A stretch of DNA of 64,000 nt from Eurosta solidaginis (lineage: Eukaryota > Arthropoda > Insecta > Diptera > Tephritidae). Location of the stretch: positions 174,606,672-174,670,671 of the forward strand of contig NC_090322.1 of the NCBI RefSeq assembly GCF_040869045.1. The letters are read 5' to 3'. Both the position numbers and the translations under genes were made by a program. Every line of letters starts with the position of its first letter. Positions within the stretch are counted from its first letter, which is position 1. The notes below the pieces were generated by a model. It was not told where the DNA came from. It saw only the letters and a program-made list of their open reading frames with translations, and did not search any database. This document shows, piece by piece, positions 44,950 through 56,800 of this stretch.

Positions 44950-45240
44950 AACAGGGGATCAACTATAGAGCAGCACATTAGCGTGTGATCTCCTATTATT
45001 TTTGCGGGAGCAGAATGCGATCATTGCTTTTTAAACTGTTATATGTGTTCCCTTTCTGTTTTTTTTTTTTGGAATAAAGTGGGATATTTGCGTCAAACAT
45101 AATAAATCCATCGATAACTGTTTTTGAAAATAACTCTTTTTGATTTTCTCAAAATAAAAAGATTTGTCATTCTTAAATAGTCAGTGAAAGTGTTACGAGG
45201 TCTAATTTAAACGTTTCTAAAAAAGTAAACAAGTAAAATA
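44950..45240. other. Non-coding stretch upstream of the possible small gene
   Basis: Contains aggggatcaactatagagca, weakly inverted to ctcatagtatgatccccttt at 46137-46156. This raises the possibility that 44950-46160 is an old TIR element. Not proven. Confidence 0.3.
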
Positions 45241-45258
45241 TAAAAATAAGAAATTACA

Positions 45259-45760
45259 ATGTCCACAAAATTTGTTTCTAAGACGCATATAAGGCATATA
45301 ATAAATTCAGTAGCGGAAATGCAACAGGCGAATAATATTGCCAAAACTAAGGAAGAAGTTGTTGTAAGAATTATTTTGATCATTATGTTTAATCTCCATT
45401 TTAATGCATATTTTTTTTATTTATTGCAGATTAAATTTTTAAATCAAAATTTGCAAACCGAAATTTGAAAGAAATCTTGTGTGAAATTTTCGACGAACGC
45501 TTTATTTTAAGCGTGAACTGGTAAACAGTAAAATAGTAAAAACAGTAAAATCGCAGATAGGCACTACAAGATATTTAGCTATCATTTGTTTGGTAGGTTT
45601 TTGGACTATATTTCTCCTTATGACTTTTATTTTGCATTGCAGAAGCCGTCAAAGACAAGTATCAAAACTATTCCGAGTTTGAGGATAAAGTCAAGGATGC
45701 CTTTAGAGAAGCAAAACTGAAATTTTACCGCAAAACTTATAAATTGAAAACTTTAAATTA
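45259..45760 (+). CDS. Possible small spliced gene, unknown function
   Basis: ATG 45259 opens a 35-residue frame (MSTKFVSKTHIRHIINSVAE, then a Gln/Lys/Glu-rich part) ending at a strong donor (gtaaga, 45364). An acceptor (ttattgcag, 45429) leads to a short exon that stops at 45466-45468. A further acceptor (gcattgcag at about 45642) is followed by an open frame with charged, helical-looking residues (YSEFEDKVKDAFREAKLKFY) and a stop, then aataaa at about 45790. The splice signals are good, but the phases of the exons do not combine into one clean frame. It could be a small host gene, a decayed gene or part of a DNA element. I do not recognise it. Confidence 0.3.
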
Positions 45761-45829
45761 AAAATATACTAATTGCAAACTTAAAGTAAATAAAAAAAAC
45801 AAAAAAGGCTTAATTCTTTTTTTTTTATT

Positions 45830-46335
45830 ATTTTTAGGGAACTATTTTTCTGTCTCACCCTAGTTTTGTACATTTTGATGCTATAGCGGCACCTTTTTTT
45901 GTTGTTTTTGATCATTTGGAGAGCGTTCTGAATTTGTTTTCTTATTATCATTGGGAGAGCACTCCTTTTTTGTATTTATGGATCATTTAGAGAGCGCTCT
46001 GGTTTTACGTTTCTTAACCGTTTAAAGAGCGCTCGCTCTCCTTGGACATGCAATGTTAAAAGGGAGCATGTTTTGTTTGACGTCTTGGACAGTGCGGGAG
46101 CACTCCCACGCTCCCTATTTAGCGACCCATAATCGCTCATAGTATGATCCCCTTTTCTACTGGGTGTATACTACTTAATTATGTATATATACCATATAAC
46201 ATAAACAAGTTAACTAATTTAAAAAAAACCTTGATAAACGTTTGCAAATGGTAGAACGATACTGATAAAATTAGGCAATTCACAAGGTCTCATATTCGGC
46301 GTATGTGGTGTGCTCCACTCAAATTTTATATTGGA
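45830..46335. other. Non-coding stretch with GAGCGCTC-like motifs
   Basis: Repeated gagagcgttct, gagagcactcc, agagcgctctgg, agagcgctcgctctcc and ggagcactccc motifs lie between 45915 and 46115. No coding region. Confidence 0.4.
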
Positions 46336-46339
46336 ACCC

Positions 46340-46640
46340 AAGGAAACAACTCAAACCGGGCAGAGCAACATAAAAAATATAGAAACAAAAATGTCTAAGG
46401 GAAGTCGTCCCTCGGCAGTGATTTGGCAAACACTCAGAGTGTAGCTCTGAGATGAAAAGGTTTTCATTGAAAACTCATCTACTTTGCAGATGCCGTACGG
46501 AATCGACGTCAAAGCATGTACATAGGTCCCCTCCCGCCAATTTGTAGGAAAAATTAAAAGGAGCACGATGCAAATTGGAAGAGAAGCTCGCCTAAATTCT
46601 CTTGGAGGTATGTCGCGCTTTGTATTTAATCCAAATCTGC
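46340..46640 (+). repeat. Interspersed repeat resembling a fly-wide retroelement 3' region
   Basis: Blocks such as ctcggcagtgatttggcaaa, gaaaactcatctactttgca, aggagcacgatgcaaattgg and agagaagctcgcc match, as I remember, a very common repeat of higher flies thought to be a LINE-derived 3' region. It is the only copy here. The assignment is from memory. Confidence 0.45.
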
Positions 46641-47183
46641 GTGCACATTCATATCTATGTATGTATGTATAGAAAATGATGTACGCATATGCATTTATGT
46701 GCATATGCTAAAGTTATGTGTACACAATTTGGGAGCTCCTTTTAGCACAAGTTAATTTCAAAACGTATACCTTTGTACGTTCATATTTATTTATAAAAAA
46801 AACTGTTAAATTAATTAAATAAGAAGCATGATCTCACCTGAAACAGAAATTAGATATGTAACGTTGCTGGTAGTTTTATTATATTTTCACCTTTTGATTT
46901 AAGTAAACTTTTAACATGTAATAAAGTGAAATTATGTAGTTTGCTTTACTAATCGCAGTATTTTTGTTGGTACCATACTAATCCACAATGATACCAATAT
47001 TTTAATTGAATTCACAAATTATACTAAACGCTGACCAAATAAATCAACATACAACCGTTTACGCTGGAATTAACTGAATATGTATTTTTTTAGTAAGCAA
47101 GCGAATCGGAGAATGTTTCGAAATTGTGTGGTCCATTTACATTTCCTTTTTGTTTATTTTCTACTCTACTCTTGTTGCATGGT

Positions 47184-47300
47184 TCCGTTGCTCAATTATA
47201 TGGTTGGCTCATCTCATCAGCTGATTTTATTTATTTCATTGCATGGTCGAGGGGATTGTCAAAAGGAGATGGCAAACTCAAAATTGGCAACATTTTCTTA
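47184..47300 (+). mobile_element. Diverged copy of the 201 bp catggttcaa MITE
   Basis: ggttggctcatctcatcagc, tgattttatttatttcattg and gagatggcaaactcaaa match 39210-39300. The right end is not recognisable. Confidence 0.65.
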
Positions 47301-47493
47301 CAACAAATTCTTCTTCTTATGATTTGCTTGGAACAAAATTGGGGAGTTGGCTACTTTTCAATATCAGATGGCTCCAGTGTCGCTCATTCTACCGTTCTCC
47401 ATAAAAATACGTGCAATCTCCTCATAATGCATAAGCTTGTGTTAAACTCATCTATATGAAAAACTGCTTATGTGTCGGAGCTATGAAGCGTGC

Positions 47494-47598
47494 TCCAGAT
47501 ACGGATAGAAATTTAACATGCAAATGCAACAACAGTGTGCTTCATATGGATCAATTTTTGTTGTATTTGCATATTAAATTTTTATCCGTATCTGGATG
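47494..47598. repeat. 105 bp hairpin repeat
   Basis: tccagatacggatagaaatt returns inverted as aatttttatccgtatctgga, with loops of ttgcat-type sequence. Probably a tiny MITE. No clear TSD. Confidence 0.6.
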
Positions 47599-47935
47599 AC
47601 TGTTCATTGGAACGCGAGGTTAGTTTTCTGTTACCCAGCACTAAAGGCCGCGGCACAATGACATTTTTCATGTAGATGTATTTACCACAAGTTTATGCAT
47701 TCCAATAAAATCGTCACAATCAACCAAGATGTTGCGTTTGTAAATATGAAGGAACTTCACATTGCCAGTTTATTTCGCCTTGTCCATTCACACACAAAAT
47801 TTCGCAAAGCACTGTTATGAACATTCTCCCTATACAACAAAAATACTTGCTAACATCTTTTGTGTCGATCTAACAAAAGGCGGTGTGTATAAAATGTAGC
47901 TGCGCAGCAATTCCACACTTTTGTTTGGGGCTTAA

Positions 47936-48540
47936 AGGCCAATTAATGGTGACTTATAACCATATAACCATAACCAGATAAAACAGCTGATCGAACCTAC
48001 CTTATGGAAATCAATTTAACGGATAATGATGCCATACCATAACGCTAACGCCATAACCATATCATAGCCAACCAATTGGTTTTTGGTTTCTCGCCATATC
48101 CATAACCTAAAAATATTTAAGTTGGTGAATTTAATAACTTTTTGTAGATTATATTCATTGTTTTGAATACGTTATGACTAAGAGACTTATTTTTTGTGGA
48201 ATATGTTTGTAATTTTTTGCGTTTTCTTCATGTTTATGAAATTTTCACGATTTTTAGGCTAAGGCACCATTAATCGATCACATTGGAGATGGTTAAGCTG
48301 GAGTCATTGGTGCCGTTTGTCGTATCGCTGTAGTCGTATCCCTAACGTTATAAGCTGTTTATCGTTACGACGGTAACCAAAACCCAATTGGTTGGCTACG
48401 ATACGGTTACGACCTTAGCGGCACCAATAATCGATTGCATTGATTCTCATAAGGTTGGTCGAATCAGCTGTTATAAGGTTACCGATACGGTTACCGATAA
48501 AGTTCCAATGTCTGCAGCTTAACATAGTTTAATTAGCCCT
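47936..48540. mobile_element. 605 bp MITE with TTAA TSD
   Basis: Ends aggccaattaat and its partner tttaattagccct are inverted. TTAA lies at 47932-47935 and 48541-48544. Inner arms also match (acagctgatcgaacctacct against the region 48455-48475, and gccaaccaattgg on both sides). TTAA duplication suggests a piggyBac or Kolobok source. Confidence 0.75.
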
Positions 48541-48672
48541 TTAAGTATAAAACAGTACAATGAAACAAACCGACGAGCAAAAATATAAATTTCTTCACAA
48601 ATACCAGCCTTTTTAATCGATCAGACTGCTTACATATGGCAACCCTTTTTTGTAAACATAGCTCATTGGCAG

Positions 48673-50614
48673 TAGTGATGGACGATATGGCGATTTTGAG
48701 CTATCAGTGAAAATAGATATGGCTATTTTTGAATATCGGCTATTTTTTATAGCTATAGCGATCGCTTTATTTCAACAAGCGATTCCATACAGAAGAGCGA
48801 TTTTGAGCTATCAGTGGATATAGGTATGGCTATTTTTTTACAGCTATGGCGATCGCTTTAATTTATCTTTAATAAGCGAATCTGCAATTATTTGTATACT
48901 TGTATATAAAAAATGAATTTTTAAGTCTTTTTACCAGAGTAGATTGAATGTTATACATTAATTTATACTAAATTAAATTTTATTAGAATATATGAACCAA
49001 AATTGGAATAAAAAGAAAAAAGTATGTACCTTTAATTGTAAACTAATGTAATGTGAAATTCTAATTTTCTGAGATGTTATGAGATATATTATTAACTGGC
49101 TGACGACAATATGTTCAGACTCGTATTACACTCAATGAGATGAAACTAGCTGAAATAAATGTATATGCATCTTTGTTTTATAAATTTTGTTATTTGAAAA
49201 TGCTTTGATTTTTAAATGTAAGATGAATCAACCCGAAATAAATCTGTATATGTAACACCATAAAAACATGATTTATTTACTATATTATACTACACCGATG
49301 TATTCAGAAATACTCCGTATGAATTTATTCTGAAAGTTGTATTTGGCTGCATAAATTTGTACAGTAAAGTGAATCAATTTTTAATGAAAAATACAGAGGA
49401 AAAATATAGCAAATTCTTCAAACTAGTATAAAAATATTCTTTAGCAGAAAATTAGCCACCCACTGCAGTGCCCTAGAAATTAGCCGGAGAATTCAACTAT
49501 ATACAAACCATATGACAAATCTTGAATTGCGTTCTCCCAAAAACCTTAAACCTTGAGTTAATCTGTTTACAATAAGACGAGTGATATATGTTTCTATAAT
49601 TCTTTTATTTTACCATCAAAAACACAAATTTTATAAAACTGTTGACGGCTACTGCCTAGAAGTATGAACTTATGAATAACACAGGCAATCAATCTTAGGC
49701 CAAGTCTAAAGACCCATGTCTATTTGGCGTCACATAGTGTAATTAAAAACAAAAAAATTCAGTCATTCCATTTCTTTTATACATTTCATGAAATTAAAGT
49801 TTTATAATTAACTTATATTGCTTGTTTAATATTTTGACAAATATTAATTATTTTATTATAAATACTTAAATATAAAATCAAAATATAACGAATTTTATAT
49901 TTTATGATTGGCGTTTAAAAAGATAAGTATTTTAGCCTTTTCATCATCTAAGCGCATTCTTCTCTCGCTTAAAATAAGGCCGGCTTGAGAAAAAAGTCTT
50001 TCACAGGGAATCGATGTTCCTAAACACCCCAACTTTTCGCGAGCTATAGGAGATAGATTGGGATACTTGTAATTGTTTTTCTGCCACCATAAAAAAGGAT
50101 CAGCTTTTCGTGCAATTACAGTTTCTTCTATATACCTCTGCACTTCGATAATTGCTCTTGAATGAGTTGTGCCTTGCGGTCTCTTTAATCTTTGCGTTGA
50201 TTATTTTTGAATTCGATCTTTCGCTTGTCTGTAAAAATTACCCAAACCACGTGGCTGCTTTTCTAGCCGACTTCACAATGTTGTCGTTCTAGTTGTTGCA
50301 CAAGTTTGCTTTGTTCCGTTCGCTGTTTCGGAAAGTAAAGCACACAGATGAGCAATGATGAACGATATCTCACTATCAATGATTGCATCGCTGCTATTAG
50401 TATTAGAATTTCATGCTGAAGGAAAATCGCCAATCGCTGTAATCGCTATATTCGCTATTGGCGATATTCTGCCAGAGGTGATTGTCATTCAAAAGAATCG
50501 AATGAAGGAAAATAGCCAATCACTGATATATTTGGATTGCAATAGCTATAGCTATTAGCGATTTGTCAATAGCGGCGATGCAATCACCAATAGCGAAATA
50601 TCGAACCATCACTA
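48673..50614 (-). mobile_element. hAT transposon (1,942 bp) beside NELF-B
   Basis: Ends tagtgatgg and ccatcacta are inverted, flanked by the exact 8 bp duplication ATTGGCAG (48665-48672; 50615-50622). Subterminal copies of gcgattttgagctatcagtg are seen at the left, and gcgatt-type blocks at the right. It contains a transposase fragment on the minus strand. It stops 82 bp before the NELF-B ATG. Confidence 0.95.
49895..50143 (-). pseudogene. hAT transposase C-terminal dimerisation domain
   Basis: 82 residues containing DPFLWWQKNNYKYPNLSPIA and TSIPCERLFSQAGLILSERR, the signature of the hAT C-terminal dimerisation region (W-W, then S-x-x-x-E-R-x-F-S-x-A-G). Upstream DNA to about 50340 encodes only broken pieces. 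The DNA-binding zinc finger and catalytic part are missing, so the element is an internally deleted derivative. The fragment ends near the true C-terminus. Confidence 0.85.
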
Positions 50615-50696
50615 ATTGGCAGCGTCGATAACTTTATTTATAAATTATCAATTGGCTGATAGGATTATAATAAAATTAAATTAAAAGCTTAAAGAA
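50615..50696 (+). promoter_or_regulatory. Short NELF-B 5' flank / 5' UTR
   Basis: Only 82 bases, including the hAT target duplication, separate the hAT element from the ATG. They hold tttatttataaatt but no clear initiator. Transcription may start here or inside the hAT element. Confidence 0.4.
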
Positions 50697-50819
50697 ATGT
50701 CAGTGCCACCTAAATTTGTTGGCACTGGACTAGAGGAAGTAAATATACCAGGACAGGCATATCTCAGAGAAGCGCTTACATCATGTACCGATCCTTTGAA
50801 GGCGATAGAAAGTTTTCAA
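50697..50819 (+). CDS. NELF-B: NELF-B exon 1
   Basis: ATG 50697 (aagaaATGTC) starts 41 codons ending AIESFQ, followed by the donor gtatgt. Chosen as start because it is the first ATG after the hAT element and matches the family's N-terminal length. Confidence 0.9.
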
Positions 50820-53800
50820 GTATGTGGATATAATAGAAAATCTTATACATAAATATAACAATATGCTATTTTATTTTAGCTGGAAAATGGAGTACTGCTG
50901 CCCTCGTTGCGTCCCATGTTACCTTTGTTGGACTTGCACGGGGTCCGTCGTCTAGATTTTCATACATCCCTTATGGAGGTGAGTGGTACAGATTGTGTCT
51001 CAGTGGGCGGGCATGTAAATAAAAGATCAGGACTCGTGGAACAAGCCGTGGATTTCGTCGGTGCCATTTTGCGCGAGGTGAAGAAACTAGAAATATCGGA
51101 GAGATAGCTATTTATTTTAGAAACTAATTCATCGATTGAAGGTCCAGGTCCCGTTGCCATAATCGTGCAGTCGTCGGCGTAGGAAATTATTGTAACTCCT
51201 TCTAGTGGGGAAGGGAGTTTTGATATTTAGAAATTAAACGGAAGCGGGGATAGGATATCAACCGTGGCACCCCCTGTTTAATTCTCCTGGGAGTGCCAAT
51301 CATCAGATAATTTGCGTTCCAAGTTTTTATACAATAGAAAAGGGACGAGCCGTTTATGTCTTGGAGTAGCGTGCACTAAATTGAATGCCTTTACCGCGGG
51401 GGTAGTACTATGCATTTTCGGAAGCCATGTTGATGGATGGCTAGGCAAAGATTCGTCGGGAAATGAGGGAGTAAGACGGTTTCCTATGTCTTCCCAACTG
51501 GCGAAGGGATTAATATCGGTCGATATGACTCGCCTTCGCTAGCTGGTTTCCCAGGCTTTAGTAGTGGAATTATCTTGCGATTTTCCAATGTTCGGGAATG
51601 AAAAGGACTTCAACGACAGGTTGAAAATATGCGTTAGGTAGTTTATTCCCTCAGGGCAAAGTTTTTTAACATTAACATGGCTATTGCGTCTGGACCTATT
51701 GATTTAGAGGGCTTAGCCTTTTGGGTGACTTCTTCAACCTCTGTGAGGGTGATGGTAATCGCTGTCACGTCAAGTTTGTGCTTATGTGCCCGTCTGTTTG
51801 CACGACGTCTGGTCCTGTCTACTGAAGATGCATTATGAATTGTCGGCAATAGACGCTCGCCCATTTCTTCGAATGCGATAAAGTTTTATCGCCGAAAGCA
51901 ATGGATCATAGTGTTTTTTGGATTGTACAAGGATTTGAGGGTTGAGCACAGCCCCATCGGGTTAGGGGCTTAGAATATCCCAGCGGCAAATATGCATGCA
52001 AGAGTCGACTAAAATGTCCAAACCACCCATCCGGTTAGGGAGCTTGGAATATACCCGTGGCAGGTACGCCTGTCGTGAAAGGCGACTTAAATACCAAATT
52101 GATTCAAGGAGTTGTGTAGCGCAACACTTTCAAGGGTTGCGCGATATATAGCTTTTCCAACCCAATTGTCCAGCTCACCTACCCAAGGCGAATCCTGTTT
52201 CTTGAACAGCCGAGGCTCTGGCGACCCCAAGTCCCTATGGAGCTGGTGGGTAGGAGGGCGGTATGGCACCCCAGCGGGTTAGGTGATCAGAATATACTCG
52301 CGGTAGTTAAGGTGAGGAGTTCGGGGTCGCCATGAGATTCGGCTGTTAATGAAACAGGATTCGCCACGGATGGGTGGGGTTAACGATTGGGTTTGGAGAA
52401 CGTATATATTACGCTGGCAACCTGAAAGGGTTGCGCTACACAACCCCTTGAATCTAGTATTTTAGTCACCTCTTTCAACAGGCATACATACCGCGGGTAT
52501 ATTCTGAACCCCTAACCCGCTGGGGGCTAGTACCTTAATGGTGCTTGTTACTGGAACGTACCGGATCTATATTAGGCAAAGGGCCATCAACTTCGATAAC
52601 ACTCCTCCAAACCCTCGGGAGTGTCCTTAGCGCACAGATGTTGCAGTTCTTTAGATGCTCCTCCCATTTGGCACGTTTCTTTTCAATTACCAGCCGCATA
52701 ATATCCAAGTTGAGAATACTAATATGGGGGTCTTTAGGGTCAGGCTGTCTCGCTAGGTCACGTTTTCTTCCTAAGTTTGCAGCTTCAGCCGGGAAGTGGG
52801 CTATGATTTCTGGTATTTTACCGGCGGGAATAAAGGTGCCGAAGCTGAAGGGATGACTTTACGGAACGCACGTTCGCCTTGCCGGAAATTAGTTGGAATG
52901 GGGAGAGCAGGGAAAATATTGATTTGTGAAGGTTGTGTAGCCTTCCCAGTTAGCTTTTTTGAAATTAATAAAATTCCGCTTTTCTGAGGTGATCATATTA
53001 GCAGATTGTTGTTGTTGTATTAAAAGTGCTTCGCCCCATTCAATGGGCACGACCACTCAAAAATTGTCATCAAAGTCCCCTAACGGGAGTCCAAGAAAAC
53101 TGGCTTTTTCAACAGGGGCGGACCATAGGGAGATAGGTGTTAGAGGCGTAGGTTCCAAATTACAATTGTAAAGATGGTTGGTGTCATGTGGGGTGGGGAC
53201 ACATCACATGCAAGATATACATTACGTATGTCGGGGTTGATTCTGGATAGGTAAGAGTTTAACCTGTTACAGTATCCAGAACGAAGTTGGGCCAGGGTGA
53301 CTCGTGTTGTTGTTGCTGTTGTAGCAGTGCTTCGCCCCACCTAATAGGTGCGACCGATCACAAATTGTCATCAATATCCTCTAACGGGAGTCCAAGGAAA
53401 CTTGCTGTTTCAACAGGGGTGGACCATAATAAAAGGGGTGTTAGAATCGTTGGTTCCACATTACAATTAAAGAGATGGTTGGTGTCATGTGGGGACACAT
53501 TGCAAGGGGGCATACATTTTGTATGTCGGGGTTGATTCTGGATAGGTAAGAGGTTAGCCTGTTAAAGTATCCAGAACGAAGTTGAGCTAGAGTGACTCGC
53601 GTTTCCCTGGGGAGTATGCGTTCCTCATCCGCAAGTTTTGGGTACTGTTCTTTGATTACTGGATTCACTGGGCAATTGCTGGCGTAAAAGTCCGACGCCT
53701 GTTTGTGGAGTTCACTGAGAACCTGCTTATGTTTTTTTTGCTTCATACGGCTGAGTTCTCAGGTGCCGTATTTCCTCATAATGCTTACGGAGATGACTCC

Positions 53801-56800
53801 ACATGAAAATTTGAACCGAAATGATATGACAGAAATTAAATTTTCAATTTTTGATTTTAGATTCTAAAATCGGACGTCGAAGCGTGTCTTTCGATACCAA
53901 CTTTGAAAATTTTTGTTAAAAATTAGGTGGTGAACCGTCTTGTAAAATGTTACCTTTTTCCAAAACAACTGCAAAATTGTATGAGACAATTGCTAGTAAT
54001 CAGTTTTAAGATTTTGACGTCTTTGACAACTACACCAACACAAGGTTGTAATCGGTAATGCCACAAAAAGTTGTTAGACTAGACAACTCAACCGATTTTT
54101 TTGACAGGTTGAGTTGTAATCTGTAATACCAAATTGCGAAATTTCAACCCAACCAGAGTTGAGTTGTAAACGGTAATAGGGGCATTATACTTCACAACCA
54201 ATAGCGTGCTTAAATCAAAACTAATTTGTCATGCATCTGCTTGCGCTGCTTTTATACTGTCGGTTTCCTCGTTCACCCATTTCTCCTATCGTCTAGTAAT
54301 TTCGTGAACTTACATGTATATTTGTAGTTTGTATCCATATGTGTGTGGATATGTGAGTACTACTTCGGCTGATGATGACATGCGTTTGTGAGTAATGCGG
54401 CAGTTACCCACCGACGTGTGCCGTACGTACGGACGTTTGTCGTACGAAGCACGTTTAACCGAACTCTCAAGCCCGTAGGAATCAATGTGTGCGTCTGTGT
54501 ACATGTACATAACATATATGTGTGTGTATTGTTTACAGATAAGCACTGTTGCCATTGACCATTTTACATGCATGCTTATGGAAACATCAACTTTTTCCAT
54601 TATAATTTTTGATGTTGTAAAAGGCTGGAATTAATATTAAATAAATATAAATAGATTACACTTTTATAATCTGCACTTTTACATAATTATTTCGAATTAT
54701 TTTCACAGTTTTTCAAACTTTAATTAGGTGTTTTTGCAAAAACTGCAAACGGTCAAAAATTAGCGCACAAAAGTCTGCTAGGCAACTCTGTCTAGTGAGA
54801 GAGCGATCAGCTGACACGTTCTTACGAAAAAAATCAAAATTGTTTTGATTTCTACGTTCCGGGCTACGTACGTACGGGCGTTGCACGTCGGTGAGTTTTC
54901 GTTTACATTGCACACTCATAAGATAGGTCGTGTCAGCTGACGCGTTTTTGGTACGTACGTTCGTGAGTAACTGCCGCATAAGTCTCTGCTGCCTTGTATG
55001 TATGTGTGTACATGATGATTGATTTGTTTACGTACATACGAGTGGCTGCTTAGTACCAAAACTGATTAGTGATGATAGTATCGCTGGTTATTGGTTTATT
55101 CATGATCAAGTACCAATAAAATGTACTTATACTTACCGAGTATTTGTAATGGTATTGGTTATTGTACCTGATACTACCAGCTCCGGCAGCACTCACATTT
55201 TCAATTGTAATGTAGAACCAGCGCCTGTAACACCAACGTCTCTCTGGTCAAACCCTGTTAAAGCTGCAAGTTTTTTAAGGCTCTTATAGAGGACTTGATG
55301 ACTAAAGCGAAGCACTACTGTTAACACAACAACATGGCTTGAGATGGGAAAGGGGTAAATACCCAAATGGTAAATACCCGGTAAATTGGTTATATATGGT
55401 AAAAATAAATGGGTAAATACCCAAATATTTACCCAAAAGAAGGGTAAAAAAATCTTTTGGAAAAAATGGGAAACAAACACACAAATTCAATCAAAAATGT
55501 ACCCAATTTGTCCTATATTGGTGGGTAGTTATCCATTACGCTATCGGTTGAATTAGTTTTAATCTATAATCCAGCGTTTTGCAAAAATATTTAGCCAATA
55601 ATACATGCCGGTGCAAAAATTTAAGTTTACCCAGTAAATATTTTAAGTCAAAAAGAGTCGGAAAAAATATCTAAATTGGAGCGTTTACAGTCGGTATGCC
55701 GAAACCAATGTATTTCCTTCTTACAATGGTCGTCCTATATGAGCCTATTAACGTATATCTTTTCAGCTTAAATAAGAGTCCGACATAAGTCTTAAAAGGC
55801 GTTTAAACAGTTCATATTATACTCTACTGGAACTCTCCGGCGTCATTTTTAACTCTAATAAACTCTGATTATCTGACACCTATATGGCCTATTTATTAGG
55901 CATTGTCAGCGCTTATTGGGGTCATATATAGTTCGACACACCTGGACAGAGCGTGGCAGCTTTGCGGTCACATCAAAAATGTCAAGAATCGTCCATGAGC
56001 GGAAAAACGTCGATGCTTATACAAAAAAAGGATAGCAAGGGTAACAATAATATACAAATGTAATTTATTTTGTATTAAAATGAAAAATTGTCGTAACAAA
56101 GTTTCAAAATTTGTTCCAAACTCGCTGTGACGAACATAAATAGTTGATAAATGATAATTTTTGCATGCTAGGTTAGGAGCTTTTAGGCCGTTAAATAGAA
56201 GGAAAAAATTCAATTTTCTTTTACCCTCCTACGCATTTCGACGCTTTTCTGATTCCTACATTGCCCACTTATTTTGGACTCGTTTCGGATTCTTAAATTA
56301 TGAGCGCCGTGATGATGTTTGAGGGGTAGCTTTGTTTGCGTCAATATGTGTACCCTAAAAACATTCTCTTACAGTTCTGGAGTTCAATATGGGTCCGAAA
56401 AATATCAGCTTCAAAAATGCTGTCATCTTAGAGCCTTTTATGACTCCAATTTGATGAAATTATGAACAAACGAGAAATATTAAAATCAGTAAACTAGGCC
56501 GCTCCGGAATAAAAACTCAGAAATTTTTCTGCGACAATTTATTCTAAATAAATAATTAATTCAACTTATACTTATTTCATTTCTATCTTATCCTCATGGG
56601 AGTTTTATCACAACAATTTTCTCCCCTATTATTTCATTAAAATACTAAAAATAAGCAGCATATGACGCCAATAAAGCTCATATATGATATCGGAAGGCCT
56701 GTATAAGACTTATGTTAGAGGCAAAATATGAGCATATAGCATTCGCTTCAGGCTCCTAAATGAGTTCATAACGAGTGCAAACGATCGAAAGTTTGGACTC

